A stretch of DNA of 9,469 nt, from the NCBI GenBank assembly GCA_900550295.1, contig URRM01000062.1, positions 1 to 9,469 of the forward strand, given 5' to 3'. The stretch is from an uncultured bacterium (GTDB lineage: Bacteria > Cyanobacteriota > Vampirovibrionia > Gastranaerophilales > Gastranaerophilaceae). The translations under genes were made by a program, and so were the position numbers. The notes under the pieces were generated by a model that searched no databases, was not told the DNA's origin, and saw only the letters and a program-made list of their open reading frames with translations. Shown here piece by piece: positions 1 to 6,062 of the stretch; within the stretch, counting starts at the first letter, position 1; every line of letters begins with the position of its first letter.

Positions 1-34
1 TAAAAGTCCGCCCGCTTTCTACCTTTTCTATCTG

Positions 35-1243
35 TTAAGGTCTTAAAATAGATACTACAGAAACATCGTTCAAATATTTTCTTGCAATATTTTGAACTTG
101 TTCTGGAGTTACAGCCTTAATCTTGTTTATTAACTCATCTTTAAAACCAAAGCCCATACCTAAAATTGCGTGGTGTGCCATTTGATTTGCTTGTTGAGCG
201 TTAGTTTCTGTAATAAATTGCAATTTGCCAATATAGTTATTTTTAGCGTTAGTCAACTCTTGTTCAGGAACTAAAACATCTTTGATTTTTTGGATTTCTT
301 CCTTGAATCCATCAAGTGAAGTTTGAATGTTTTTAGGTTCTGTTGCAATGTAAATATTAAAGTTTGCGCATTTTTTGTAGATTTCGTAAGAGCTTCTAAC
401 TGTGTATGCTAAGCCTTTTTTATCTCTAAGTTCACAGAACAATCTTGAAGATAATCCGCTAGCTCCTAAAAGAGTATTTAAAACTACAAATGCAGGATAT
501 TCCTCAGATGTTATTGTCGGAACTTGCCAACCTTGGAAAATTTGAGCTTGGTTTGCGTCAGGTTTTATGAATTCAACGGTTTCTGCTTTTTCAAGATGTG
601 GCATTGGAATTTCACATTCATGAGATTCGTCATTTGGTAAATTCCCAAGATGTTTATTTAAAAGATTTTCTATTGTGTCAAAATCCATATCACCAACAAA
701 AGAAAGTACCTTTTTGCCGTCATTCATAATTTCTTTATATGCATCAATTACATCTTGTTGTGTAATTTTATTTAGATTTTCTTCTATTTTTGTGAATGTA
801 TTTCCATAAAAATGGTTTTTAAATAGAGTTTTTACAAAGTTGTCTAATGCCCTTGTTCTTGCTGAATCTAATTCTGCCGGAATTTCACCTTCAAGTTTAA
901 CCTTTTCTTTTTCGAATTCAGCAAATGTTGAATTTTCAATGATATCTTGAAGTAGTTCTAAAGCTAAATCTAAATCTTCATTTAAGCAAACAACTCTAAA
1001 GCGAAGATAATCTTGTTTCATATCACAAGAAACTTCAATTGCATTTGCATCTAATTCGTTTGAAAGTTGTTCTGCTGAACGAGTTTTTGTACCTTGTAGA
1101 AGTAATCTATTCATTATTGAATAAATTCCTGCCATTTTTTCAGGTTTGTTAATGGCTATATTAAGTGACATTCCTATTCTTGGAGTGTTTTTGTTTTGTC
1201 TGTAAGCAACTTTAATTTTGTTTTTTAATTCGAATTTTTTCAT
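35..1243 (-). CDS. M16B (insulinase/pitrilysin-type) peptidase-like protein, probably non-catalytic subunit
   Basis: Encodes 402 residues, the usual size of a bacterial two-domain M16B protein. The C-terminal domain carries the hallmark stretch at about residues 260-280 (GASGLSSRLFCELRDKKGLA), with the Arg273/Tyr280 pair that in this family contacts substrate. The N-terminal domain has the expected LLLQGTKTRS segment at 47-56. The zinc motif HxxEH that should lie about nine residues before the GT is absent: Ser42, Asn45 and Arg46 stand at the three ligand or catalytic positions. This pattern (R/Y kept, HxxEH lost) is known for the partner subunit of heterodimeric M16B proteases, so I infer a non-catalytic subunit. 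No signal peptide is visible. I chose the ATG at 1243, giving MKKFELKNKIKV; a TTG seven codons upstream would only add a non-conserved tail. No clear Shine-Dalgarno is present. The catalytic partner is not in the window and could lie just beyond base 1. Divergent from ppdK. Confidence 0.88.
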   Translation of the reverse strand: MKKFELKNKIKVAYRQNKNTPRIGMSLNIAINKPEKMAGIYSIMNRLLLQGTKTRSAEQLSNELDANAIEVSCDMKQDYLRFRVVCLNEDLDLALELLQDIIENSTFAEFEKEKVKLEGEIPAELDSARTRALDNFVKTLFKNHFYGNTFTKIEENLNKITQQDVIDAYKEIMNDGKKVLSFVGDMDFDTIENLLNKHLGNLPNDESHECEIPMPHLEKAETVEFIKPDANQAQIFQGWQVPTITSEEYPAFVVLNTLLGASGLSSRLFCELRDKKGLAYTVRSSYEIYKKCANFNIYIATEPKNIQTSLDGFKEEIQKIKDVLVPEQELTNAKNNYIGKLQFITETNAQQANQMAHHAILGMGFGFKDELINKIKAVTPEQVQNIARKYLNDVSVVSILRP

Positions 1244-1251
1244 AGTAATTT

Positions 1252-1281
1252 TATGTAAACACAAAATTATTAAGTTTTCAA
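1252..1281 (-). promoter_or_regulatory. Candidate promoter for the M16 gene
   Basis: On the minus strand, TTGAAA (complement of 1276-1281) is followed after 18 bases by TACATA (complement of 1252-1257), and the ATG at 1243 comes only 8 bases later. If used, transcription would start at or within a base or two of the start codon, which fits the absence of a Shine-Dalgarno sequence. The boxes are imperfect and AT-rich DNA gives chance matches, so confidence is modest. Confidence 0.4.
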
Positions 1282-1301
1282 CATAAAATCTATAAGATTG
1301 A

Positions 1302-1329
1302 TTGTAATTCAGTCTTTTTGTGGTATAGT
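1302..1329 (+). promoter_or_regulatory. Sigma-70-type promoter for ppdK, with extended -10
   Basis: TTGTAA (1302-1307), a 16-base spacer and TATAGT (1324-1329). The -10 is preceded by TGG, so it has the extended -10 TGn motif. Transcription would start near 1336, giving a leader of about 45 bases before the ppdK ATG. It sits in the divergent M16/ppdK intergenic region. Confidence 0.6.
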
Positions 1330-1370
1330 CAAATCAGAAAGACATATAAGTTTATACACACTATTACAAA

Positions 1371-1375
1371 AGGAG
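1371..1375 (+). promoter_or_regulatory. Ribosome binding site that fixes the ppdK start
   Basis: AGGAG lies 6 bases before the ATG at 1382. The frame stays open upstream to an ATT at 1298, but that extension would overlap the promoter and add 28 residues unlike the family N-terminus, so 1382 is the start. Confidence 0.85.
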
Positions 1376-1381
1376 AAAAAA

Positions 1382-4042
1382 ATGTCAGAAAAACGTGTAT
1401 ACCTTTTCAGAGAAGGCAACGCAAACATGCGTAATGAGCTTGGTGGTAAAGGTGCTAACTTAGCAGAAATGACAAATTTAGGTTTGCCAGTACCTCCAGG
1501 ATTAACAATTACAACAGCAACATGTATGGACTACATTAATCATGGAAACAAAATGCCAGAAAATTTAATGGCAGAAGTTAAATATGCATTGAAAGATGTA
1601 GAAGAACAAGCAGGTAAAAAATTCGGCGATTCTTCAAACCCATTATTAGTATCTGTTCGTTCAGGTGCAAGAGTTTCAATGCCAGGTATGATGGAAACAA
1701 TCTTAAACTTAGGTTTAAATGATGAAACAGTTGAAGCAATGGTTAAATTAACTAACAATCCACGTTTCTGCTACGATTCATACCGCCGTTTCTTAACTAT
1801 GTTCGGTTCAGTAGCTTGGGAAATGGACAGACAAAAATATTTTGAATCAGAAGTTGAAAAATTAAAAGCTAAAGAAGGTGTAAAATCTGATACTGAAATT
1901 TCAGCTGAAGGCTGGAAATCTTTAATTCCAATCTACAAAAACACAATTAAAGAAGTAACAGGTAAAGAATTCCCTCAAGATCCATATGTACAATTACAAG
2001 AAGCTATTGAAGCTGTATTCAGATCTTGGAATATTCCTCGTGCAGTTGCATACAGAAATATGAACAAAATCGATCACAACTATGGTACAGCAGTAAACGT
2101 TCAAACAATGGTATTCGGTAACATGGGTAACGATTGTGCAACAGGTGTATCATTCACTAGAAACCCTGCAACAGGTGAAAACAAGTTCTATGGTGAATAC
2201 CTAGTTAACGCACAAGGTGAAGACGTAGTTGCCGGTATCAGAACTCCAAAACAAATCGCTGAATTAGAAACTGATATGCCTGAAATCTACCAACAATATG
2301 TAAATATTGCAAAACAATTAGAAAAAGGCTACCATGACGTTCAAGATATGGAATTCACAATTGAACGTGGTAAATTATGGATTTTACAAACACGTAACGG
2401 TAAAAGAACAGCAAAAGCTGCTATCAAAATTGCAGTAGATTTACACAATGAAGGTATTATTACAAAAGAACAAGCTATTCAACAAGTAGATCCTTATGCA
2501 ATTTACCAAGTATTGTTACCTTGCTTCAATCCTGCAGTTGTAAAACACGCTCACAAAGTGTCTAAAGGTGTTAATGCATCTCCAGGTGCTGCAGTAGGTA
2601 AAATCGTATTCGATACAGAAGAAGCAGCTCAACGTGGTGAAGCTGGTGAAAAAGTTATCTTAGTAAGAATTGAAACTTGCCCAGATGATATTCACGGTAT
2701 GGCAGTATCTCAAGGTGTATTGACATTAAGAGGTGGTGCTACATCACACGCAGCAGTAGTTGCTAAAGGTATGGGTAAACCATGCGTTTCAGGTTGTGAA
2801 GATTTAACAATCAACCTTGAAAAAGAAACAATCACTTGTGCAGATGGCACAGTATTCCATAAAGACGATATCATCTCATTAGATGGTGGTACAGGTGAAG
2901 TTATGGAAGGCGCAATCGAATTAGTTGAAGCTGGTATCGACCAAGACTTCGAAACTTTCTTCGGTTGGGTTAATGAAATCAAAACTATGACAGTTGAAGC
3001 AAACGCTGATACTCCAAAAGACGTTGAAAATGCATTAAAATTCGGTGCAGAAGGTGTTGGTCTTTGCAGAACAGAACACATGTTCATGGATCCTGATAGA
3101 TTACCTTGGGTACAAAAAATGATTATTGCAGGTACTCCTGAAGCTAGAAAAGAAGCTTTGGATCACTTATTACCAATGCAATACAACGATTTCTATGCAA
3201 TGTTTAAAGGTATGGGCGAATTGCCATTAACAATTCGTTTATTAGACCCACCTCTTCATGAATTCTTACCTTCAAAGATTGAATTAGTTGAAAAAGTAGC
3301 AACTAAAAAAGCTTTAGGTCAAGATTATTCTGAAGAACAAAAATTGTTAGAAACTGTTGAAAACTTATCAGAATCTAACCCGATGATGGGCTTACGTGGT
3401 TGCCGTTTAGGCTTAACTTTCCCAGAAATCAACGAAATGCAAGTAAGAGCAATATTCTCTGCAGCTTGTGATTTGAAAAAAGAAGGTGTAAACGTTAAAC
3501 CTTACGTTATGATTCCATTAATTGGTCACGTTAACGAATTAAAAACTGCTAAAGATATCTTAGTTCGTGTTGCTAACGAAGTTATGACAGAAAAAGGTAT
3601 CACTGTAGATTATAAATTCGGTACTATGATTGAAATTCCTCGTGCAGCATTAACATCTGGCGAAGTTGCAGAATATGCAGAGTTCTTCTCTTATGGTACA
3701 AACGACTTAACTCAAATGACATTCGGTTATTCTCGTGATGATGCTGAAGGTAAATTCTTGAAAAACTATGTTGAACAAAAAATCTTACCTGCTAACCCAT
3801 TCATCACATTAGACCAAAAAGGTGTTGGTAGATTAATTGAAATGTCAATTACAGAAGGTAAAGCAGTTAACCCATCATTAATCGGTGGTATCTGCGGTGA
3901 ACACGGTGGCGATCCTGATTCAGTTAAATTCGCTCACAAAATCGGATTAAACTATGTATCTTGCTCACCATACCGTGTACCTCAAGCAAGATTAGCAGCT
4001 GCTCAAGCAGTTGTTGAACAAGGTACTTTAGTTAAAGCGTAG
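1382..4042 (+). CDS. ppdK: Pyruvate, phosphate dikinase
   Basis: Encodes 886 residues, close to the bacterial norm of about 875-880. The enzyme interconverts pyruvate + ATP + Pi and phosphoenolpyruvate + AMP + PPi in the cytoplasm, acting in gluconeogenesis or PPi-linked glycolysis. The N-terminal ATP-grasp domain has GGKGANLAEM (residues 21-30, with Lys23) and VSVRSGARVSMPGMMETI with Arg93. The central swivelling domain has GGATSHAAV with the phosphocarrier His456 and the neighbouring Thr454 that regulatory kinases modify in plant enzymes. The C-terminal PEP/pyruvate barrel has GLCRTEHMF, SYGTNDLTQ and IGGICGEHGGDP with the catalytic acid Cys838. All key residues are present, so it should be active. 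Codon choice differs from its neighbours: Phe is mostly TTC, Asn often AAC, and GGT and CGT are frequent, which suggests high expression. It stands alone between its own promoter and terminator. Confidence 0.98.
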   Translation: MSEKRVYLFREGNANMRNELGGKGANLAEMTNLGLPVPPGLTITTATCMDYINHGNKMPENLMAEVKYALKDVEEQAGKKFGDSSNPLLVSVRSGARVSMPGMMETILNLGLNDETVEAMVKLTNNPRFCYDSYRRFLTMFGSVAWEMDRQKYFESEVEKLKAKEGVKSDTEISAEGWKSLIPIYKNTIKEVTGKEFPQDPYVQLQEAIEAVFRSWNIPRAVAYRNMNKIDHNYGTAVNVQTMVFGNMGNDCATGVSFTRNPATGENKFYGEYLVNAQGEDVVAGIRTPKQIAELETDMPEIYQQYVNIAKQLEKGYHDVQDMEFTIERGKLWILQTRNGKRTAKAAIKIAVDLHNEGIITKEQAIQQVDPYAIYQVLLPCFNPAVVKHAHKVSKGVNASPGAAVGKIVFDTEEAAQRGEAGEKVILVRIETCPDDIHGMAVSQGVLTLRGGATSHAAVVAKGMGKPCVSGCEDLTINLEKETITCADGTVFHKDDIISLDGGTGEVMEGAIELVEAGIDQDFETFFGWVNEIKTMTVEANADTPKDVENALKFGAEGVGLCRTEHMFMDPDRLPWVQKMIIAGTPEARKEALDHLLPMQYNDFYAMFKGMGELPLTIRLLDPPLHEFLPSKIELVEKVATKKALGQDYSEEQKLLETVENLSESNPMMGLRGCRLGLTFPEINEMQVRAIFSAACDLKKEGVNVKPYVMIPLIGHVNELKTAKDILVRVANEVMTEKGITVDYKFGTMIEIPRAALTSGEVAEYAEFFSYGTNDLTQMTFGYSRDDAEGKFLKNYVEQKILPANPFITLDQKGVGRLIEMSITEGKAVNPSLIGGICGEHGGDPDSVKFAHKIGLNYVSCSPYRVPQARLAAAQAVVEQGTLVKA

Positions 4043-4070
4043 TCTTTAATTGAAACTCTTGAAATAAATT

Positions 4071-4109
4071 AAAACGGCGATGATTTCATTGAAATCATCG
4101 CCGTTTTTT
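4071..4109 (+). terminator. Rho-independent terminator of ppdK
   Basis: Arms 4071-4088 and 4090-4107 are perfectly complementary over 18 bases (the tip will open to a 3-5 base loop), with a GC-rich base CGGCGATG/CATCGCCG and a run of six T at 4104-4109. It lies 28 bases after the ppdK stop codon. Confidence 0.95.
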
Positions 4110-4393
4110 CATTTTTTTACCACCACAATAAAGTGCAGAACGATGATTGCTGTCTATCACAATTGTGTTATTTAAAGCCTCAAAACAATTCTTTAATACG
4201 TTTTAGTTATACGTAATGATGAATAAGGTTACTATTAATACGCACTTTGTTTAGATAATTTGTAACAAAATATAAAGATAAGTTTAAAGTCGTCAAACGT
4301 TTGGTGTATTAGCGATAGGATAGGGAACTTACTATCGTTTGTGTTAGCAATTTTTATTGTATATAATACTTTGTAATATTAAGGAGATTTTTT
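4110..4393. other. Gene-free intergenic stretch with small palindromes
   Basis: No credible gene on either strand; the only ATG frames are 10-12 codons without ribosome binding sites. Visible elements are the palindrome CACAATTGTG (4158-4167), the palindrome CAAACGTTTG (4294-4303), an inverted repeat CGATAG/CTATCG (4313-4318 and 4332-4337, 13-base loop), and a loosely repeated stretch, CGTTTGGTGTATTAGCGAT at 4298-4316 and CGTTTGTGTTAGCAAT at 4337-4352. The second half of these features touches the promoter of the next gene and could be operator sites. An unrecognised small RNA cannot be excluded. Confidence 0.5.
4339..4367 (+). promoter_or_regulatory. Promoter of the 247-residue coiled-coil gene
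   Basis: TTGTGT (4339-4344), a 17-base spacer and a perfect TATAAT (4362-4367). Transcription would start near 4374, giving a short leader of about 20 bases that contains the AAGGAG ribosome binding site at 4381-4386. Confidence 0.75.
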
Positions 4394-5137
4394 ATGTTGA
4401 ATATAAATTCATTGATGTTAAAAATTTTTGAAAATTTAAAAATAAATAAAAATTCGGAAGTTTCTTTAGGTGATTTGAATATGAAAAAATTAAATGAAAG
4501 TATTTTTAATTTTGATAATCCTAAAAGTGATGATTCGAATATTGGTTTGACTGTCAGCAAAAGCTCTAAAAATAATATTGATATAAATGCTTATCAAAAT
4601 CAAGTTAATCAAGCAATATCTAATGCTAAAAGTAAAATGGCTTATCTTCAAAAAACGCAATATCCAACTGAACAAGATTTAATTTCGGAAACAGAATCAA
4701 GAATATCCTTAACAAAGTTAGCATATAATTTAGAACAACAGCTTGAAGAAGTAACAGGTGAAGATAAAGTTAAGTTACAATCTTTGATTAGTCAATTAAA
4801 TCAAGTTATTACTGAACAAGATGCTATACGTGTATCTATGCCAATAAAAAGCAAAGGAAAAGAAGCTGAATTGTATCTTAGTGTTATAGGTGATGATAGA
4901 GTTGCTTATGCTCGTTTTAATGAATTTATTTCTAAAACAGATTCAGTTCAAACCGAAGAAAATGCAAAAATATTAAAAAATGAAATTTCTCAGGAAAAAA
5001 TAATATATGATGGATTAGAACAAAAAATCAAAGAAAGTGATGATTTAAAAGAAATAATAAATACTAGAAGGACAGGATTAGAAGGTTGTATTGAAAAATT
5101 AAATAAAAAATTTGATAATACAGAAAATAATGTTTAA
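4394..5137 (+). CDS. Uncharacterised coiled-coil-rich cytoplasmic protein
   Basis: Encodes 247 residues; I do not recognise the family. Residues 1-60 are Asn/Ser/Lys-rich and look poorly structured. Residues about 64-90, 104-146 and 183-237 are rich in Gln, Glu, Lys and Leu with heptad-like spacing, suggesting three helical or coiled-coil segments. A short stretch between them (about 157-180, EAELYLSVIGDDRVAYARF) looks more like a small folded beta/alpha unit. There is one cysteine (Cys232), no signal peptide and no membrane segment, so a cytoplasmic structural, scaffold or effector-like role is possible but not shown. The start is secure: AAGGAG lies 7 bases before the ATG, behind a good promoter. 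It ends at its own hairpin, so it is a single-gene unit. Codon use is strongly A/T-ending, unlike ppdK. Confidence 0.85.
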   Translation: MLNINSLMLKIFENLKINKNSEVSLGDLNMKKLNESIFNFDNPKSDDSNIGLTVSKSSKNNIDINAYQNQVNQAISNAKSKMAYLQKTQYPTEQDLISETESRISLTKLAYNLEQQLEEVTGEDKVKLQSLISQLNQVITEQDAIRVSMPIKSKGKEAELYLSVIGDDRVAYARFNEFISKTDSVQTEENAKILKNEISQEKIIYDGLEQKIKESDDLKEIINTRRTGLEGCIEKLNKKFDNTENNV

Positions 5138-5139
5138 CT

Positions 5140-5176
5140 AACAACGGCGAGGATAAAATCCTCACCGTTGTTTTTT
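5140..5176 (+). terminator. Terminator between convergent genes
   Basis: Arms 5140-5154 and 5158-5172 pair over 15 positions with one C/A mismatch (5148/5164) and a 3-base AAA loop, followed by T's to 5176. It begins 3 bases after the coiled-coil gene's stop codon. Read on the minus strand it is followed by a weaker T-rich stretch (TTGTTAGTT), so it may also stop transcription of the convergent minus-strand gene. Confidence 0.9.
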
Positions 5177-5177
5177 A

Positions 5178-5492
5178 TTAGTCTTTTTTCGCATAAGATG
5201 GTGAATCCATGCAGTTTTTTAGATATTCAATTGTATGAATTTTTTCATCATAAAGATATTTTATAAAATCCAAGTAAGCCGGATTATGAGAACTTATTTT
5301 TAAATTTATCTCAAAACCTTCAGAACAAAAAGGTTCATAATCATAGACTACGTAACTATTGTATCTGCTTTTCCATTCTTTTTTGTCAATGCGGCTATTA
5401 TTTTCGTCAATAACTGTTTCAAGCCATGCAACTATGTCTTTGTTTACGTTTTTCATTTCTATATGACAGTTTTGATAACGAGAATTATCCAT
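5178..5492 (-). CDS. Small uncharacterised protein (104 residues)
   Basis: Not recognised. The protein is charged and aromatic-rich, with three cysteines (residues 9, 56 and 93), several Tyr, no signal peptide and no membrane helix, so it is probably a small soluble cytoplasmic protein of mixed alpha/beta structure. I chose the ATG at 5492 (MDNSRYQNCHIEMK) because AGGTG (complement of 5497-5501) lies 4 bases upstream; the 19-codon upstream extension crosses this site and looks like leader sequence. It converges on the coiled-coil gene and shares the hairpin between them. TATAAA and TAAAAT sequences around 5515-5525 on the minus strand could serve as a -10, but no good -35 accompanies them. 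That it is a real gene rests on the ribosome binding site, the fit between the terminator and the next promoter, and its protein-like composition. Confidence 0.7.
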   Translation of the reverse strand: MDNSRYQNCHIEMKNVNKDIVAWLETVIDENNSRIDKKEWKSRYNSYVVYDYEPFCSEGFEINLKISSHNPAYLDFIKYLYDEKIHTIEYLKNCMDSPSYAKKD

Positions 5493-5613
5493 ATTACACC
5501 TACCCTGTATTAAAATTTTATATCTTAAACCAAAATTAAAAATCCCCATTTTGTCTAGTGTTTTTAGGTAATTCGGGTAATTCTTTTATTTTTTATTTGT
5601 TGTCTTTATTTTT

Positions 5614-5635
5614 ATCTTTATATTGATATAAAGAT
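5614..5635. repeat. Perfect 10-bp inverted repeat upstream of the HEAT gene
   Basis: ATCTTTATAT (5614-5623) and ATATAAAGAT (5626-5635) are exact reverse complements separated by two bases. It has no T-run on either side, so it does not look like a terminator. It lies just upstream of the candidate -35 of the HEAT-repeat gene, a position suited to an operator, although AT-rich palindromes can arise by chance. Confidence 0.5.
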
Positions 5636-5646
5636 TATGTAAGGAT

Positions 5647-5676
5647 TTCTTAAATTTTTAAAATTTGGAATATAAT
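5647..5676 (+). promoter_or_regulatory. Candidate promoter of the HEAT-repeat gene
   Basis: A perfect TATAAT at 5671-5676 with only a weak -35 (TTCTTA, 5647-5652, 18-base spacer). Transcription would start near 5683, leaving a leader of about 24 bases that includes GGAGG at 5697-5701. The weak -35 suggests activator help or low basal use, but that is inference. Confidence 0.6.
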
Positions 5677-5706
5677 AGAATTACAGAAAACGTATTGGAG
5701 GAATAA

Positions 5707-5979
5707 ATGCAAGTTAACGAACTTTTAGAAAAATTGGACAATAATAATAAAAATCAATTAGAAAACGAAATTGTAAGCTTAGGCTCAAGTGCAGTACCTG
5801 TTCTTATTGAAAAATTACAAACATCTAAAGGTTTAGTTAGAGGTGTTGTTGCAATGTCTTTAATCAGAATCGGTGAAGATTCAGTTAGCTTGTTAAAAGA
5901 AGCTGCAAATAAAAACCAAGAATTTACTTGGGTTGCTGATTACCTAATCAATGAAATTGAAGGTTCAAAAGTAGCTTAA
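5707..5979 (+). CDS. Small HEAT-repeat protein
   Basis: Encodes 90 residues. The central part (about residues 17-68) matches HEAT / PBS-lyase-like repeats: SLGSSAVPVLIEKLQ followed by GLVRGVVAMSLIRIGEDSVS and a further helix pair around 60-85, so roughly two to two and a half repeats fill the protein. HEAT repeats bind proteins and form no active site; the partner cannot be guessed from here. No signal peptide or membrane segment, so it is likely cytoplasmic. GGAGG lies 5 bases before the ATG. It is flanked by its own promoter and terminator and is not in an operon. Confident as a gene; the repeat call is by pattern only. Confidence 0.85.
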   Translation: MQVNELLEKLDNNNKNQLENEIVSLGSSAVPVLIEKLQTSKGLVRGVVAMSLIRIGEDSVSLLKEAANKNQEFTWVADYLINEIEGSKVA

Positions 5980-6018
5980 TAAAAGATATATAATAAAGAG
6001 TAGAAAGTATAAAAACAG

Positions 6019-6042
6019 AAAAGACGAGCAATCGTCTTTTTT
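6019..6042 (+). terminator. Terminator of the HEAT-repeat gene
   Basis: Nine-base perfect stem AAAAGACGA (6019-6027) / TCGTCTTTT (6032-6040) closed by a GCAA loop, a stable GNRA tetraloop, with T's running to 6042. The promoter of the next gene starts three bases after the T-run. Confidence 0.85.
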
Positions 6043-6044
6043 GT

Positions 6045-6053
6045 TGCTATAAT
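6045..6053 (+). promoter_or_regulatory. Extended -10 promoter of the peptide transporter gene, leaderless position
   Basis: TGC followed by a perfect TATAAT (6048-6053) forms an extended -10 element. No -35 is evident; that region is occupied by the preceding terminator stem. The ATG at 6063 lies 9 bases after the -10 box and no Shine-Dalgarno is present, so the transcript should begin within about three bases of the start codon. Confidence 0.65.
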
Positions 6054-6062
6054 AGTAGTGTT

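Noticed and set aside
1298..1381. Upstream in-frame extension of ppdK by 28 codons
   Set aside because: It starts at ATT, overlaps the promoter, and the conserved N-terminus and AGGAG site place the start at 1382.
1540..1758. Minus-strand open frame of 72 codons inside ppdK
   Set aside because: Shadow of the conserved ppdK frame, with no ribosome binding site and no protein-like pattern.
2710..3087. Minus-strand open frame of 125 codons inside ppdK
   Set aside because: Ser/Pro/Val-rich antisense shadow of the phosphohistidine region; the opposite strand is certainly coding.
4143..4175. Ten-codon ATG frame in the 4110-4393 gap as a leader peptide
   Set aside because: No ribosome binding site, no promoter directly before it, and far from the next gene with its own promoter in between.
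4354..4675. Minus-strand frames opposite the coiled-coil gene
   Set aside because: Phe/Ile/Asn-rich antisense translations of an AT-rich gene; the plus-strand gene has promoter, ribosome binding site and terminator.
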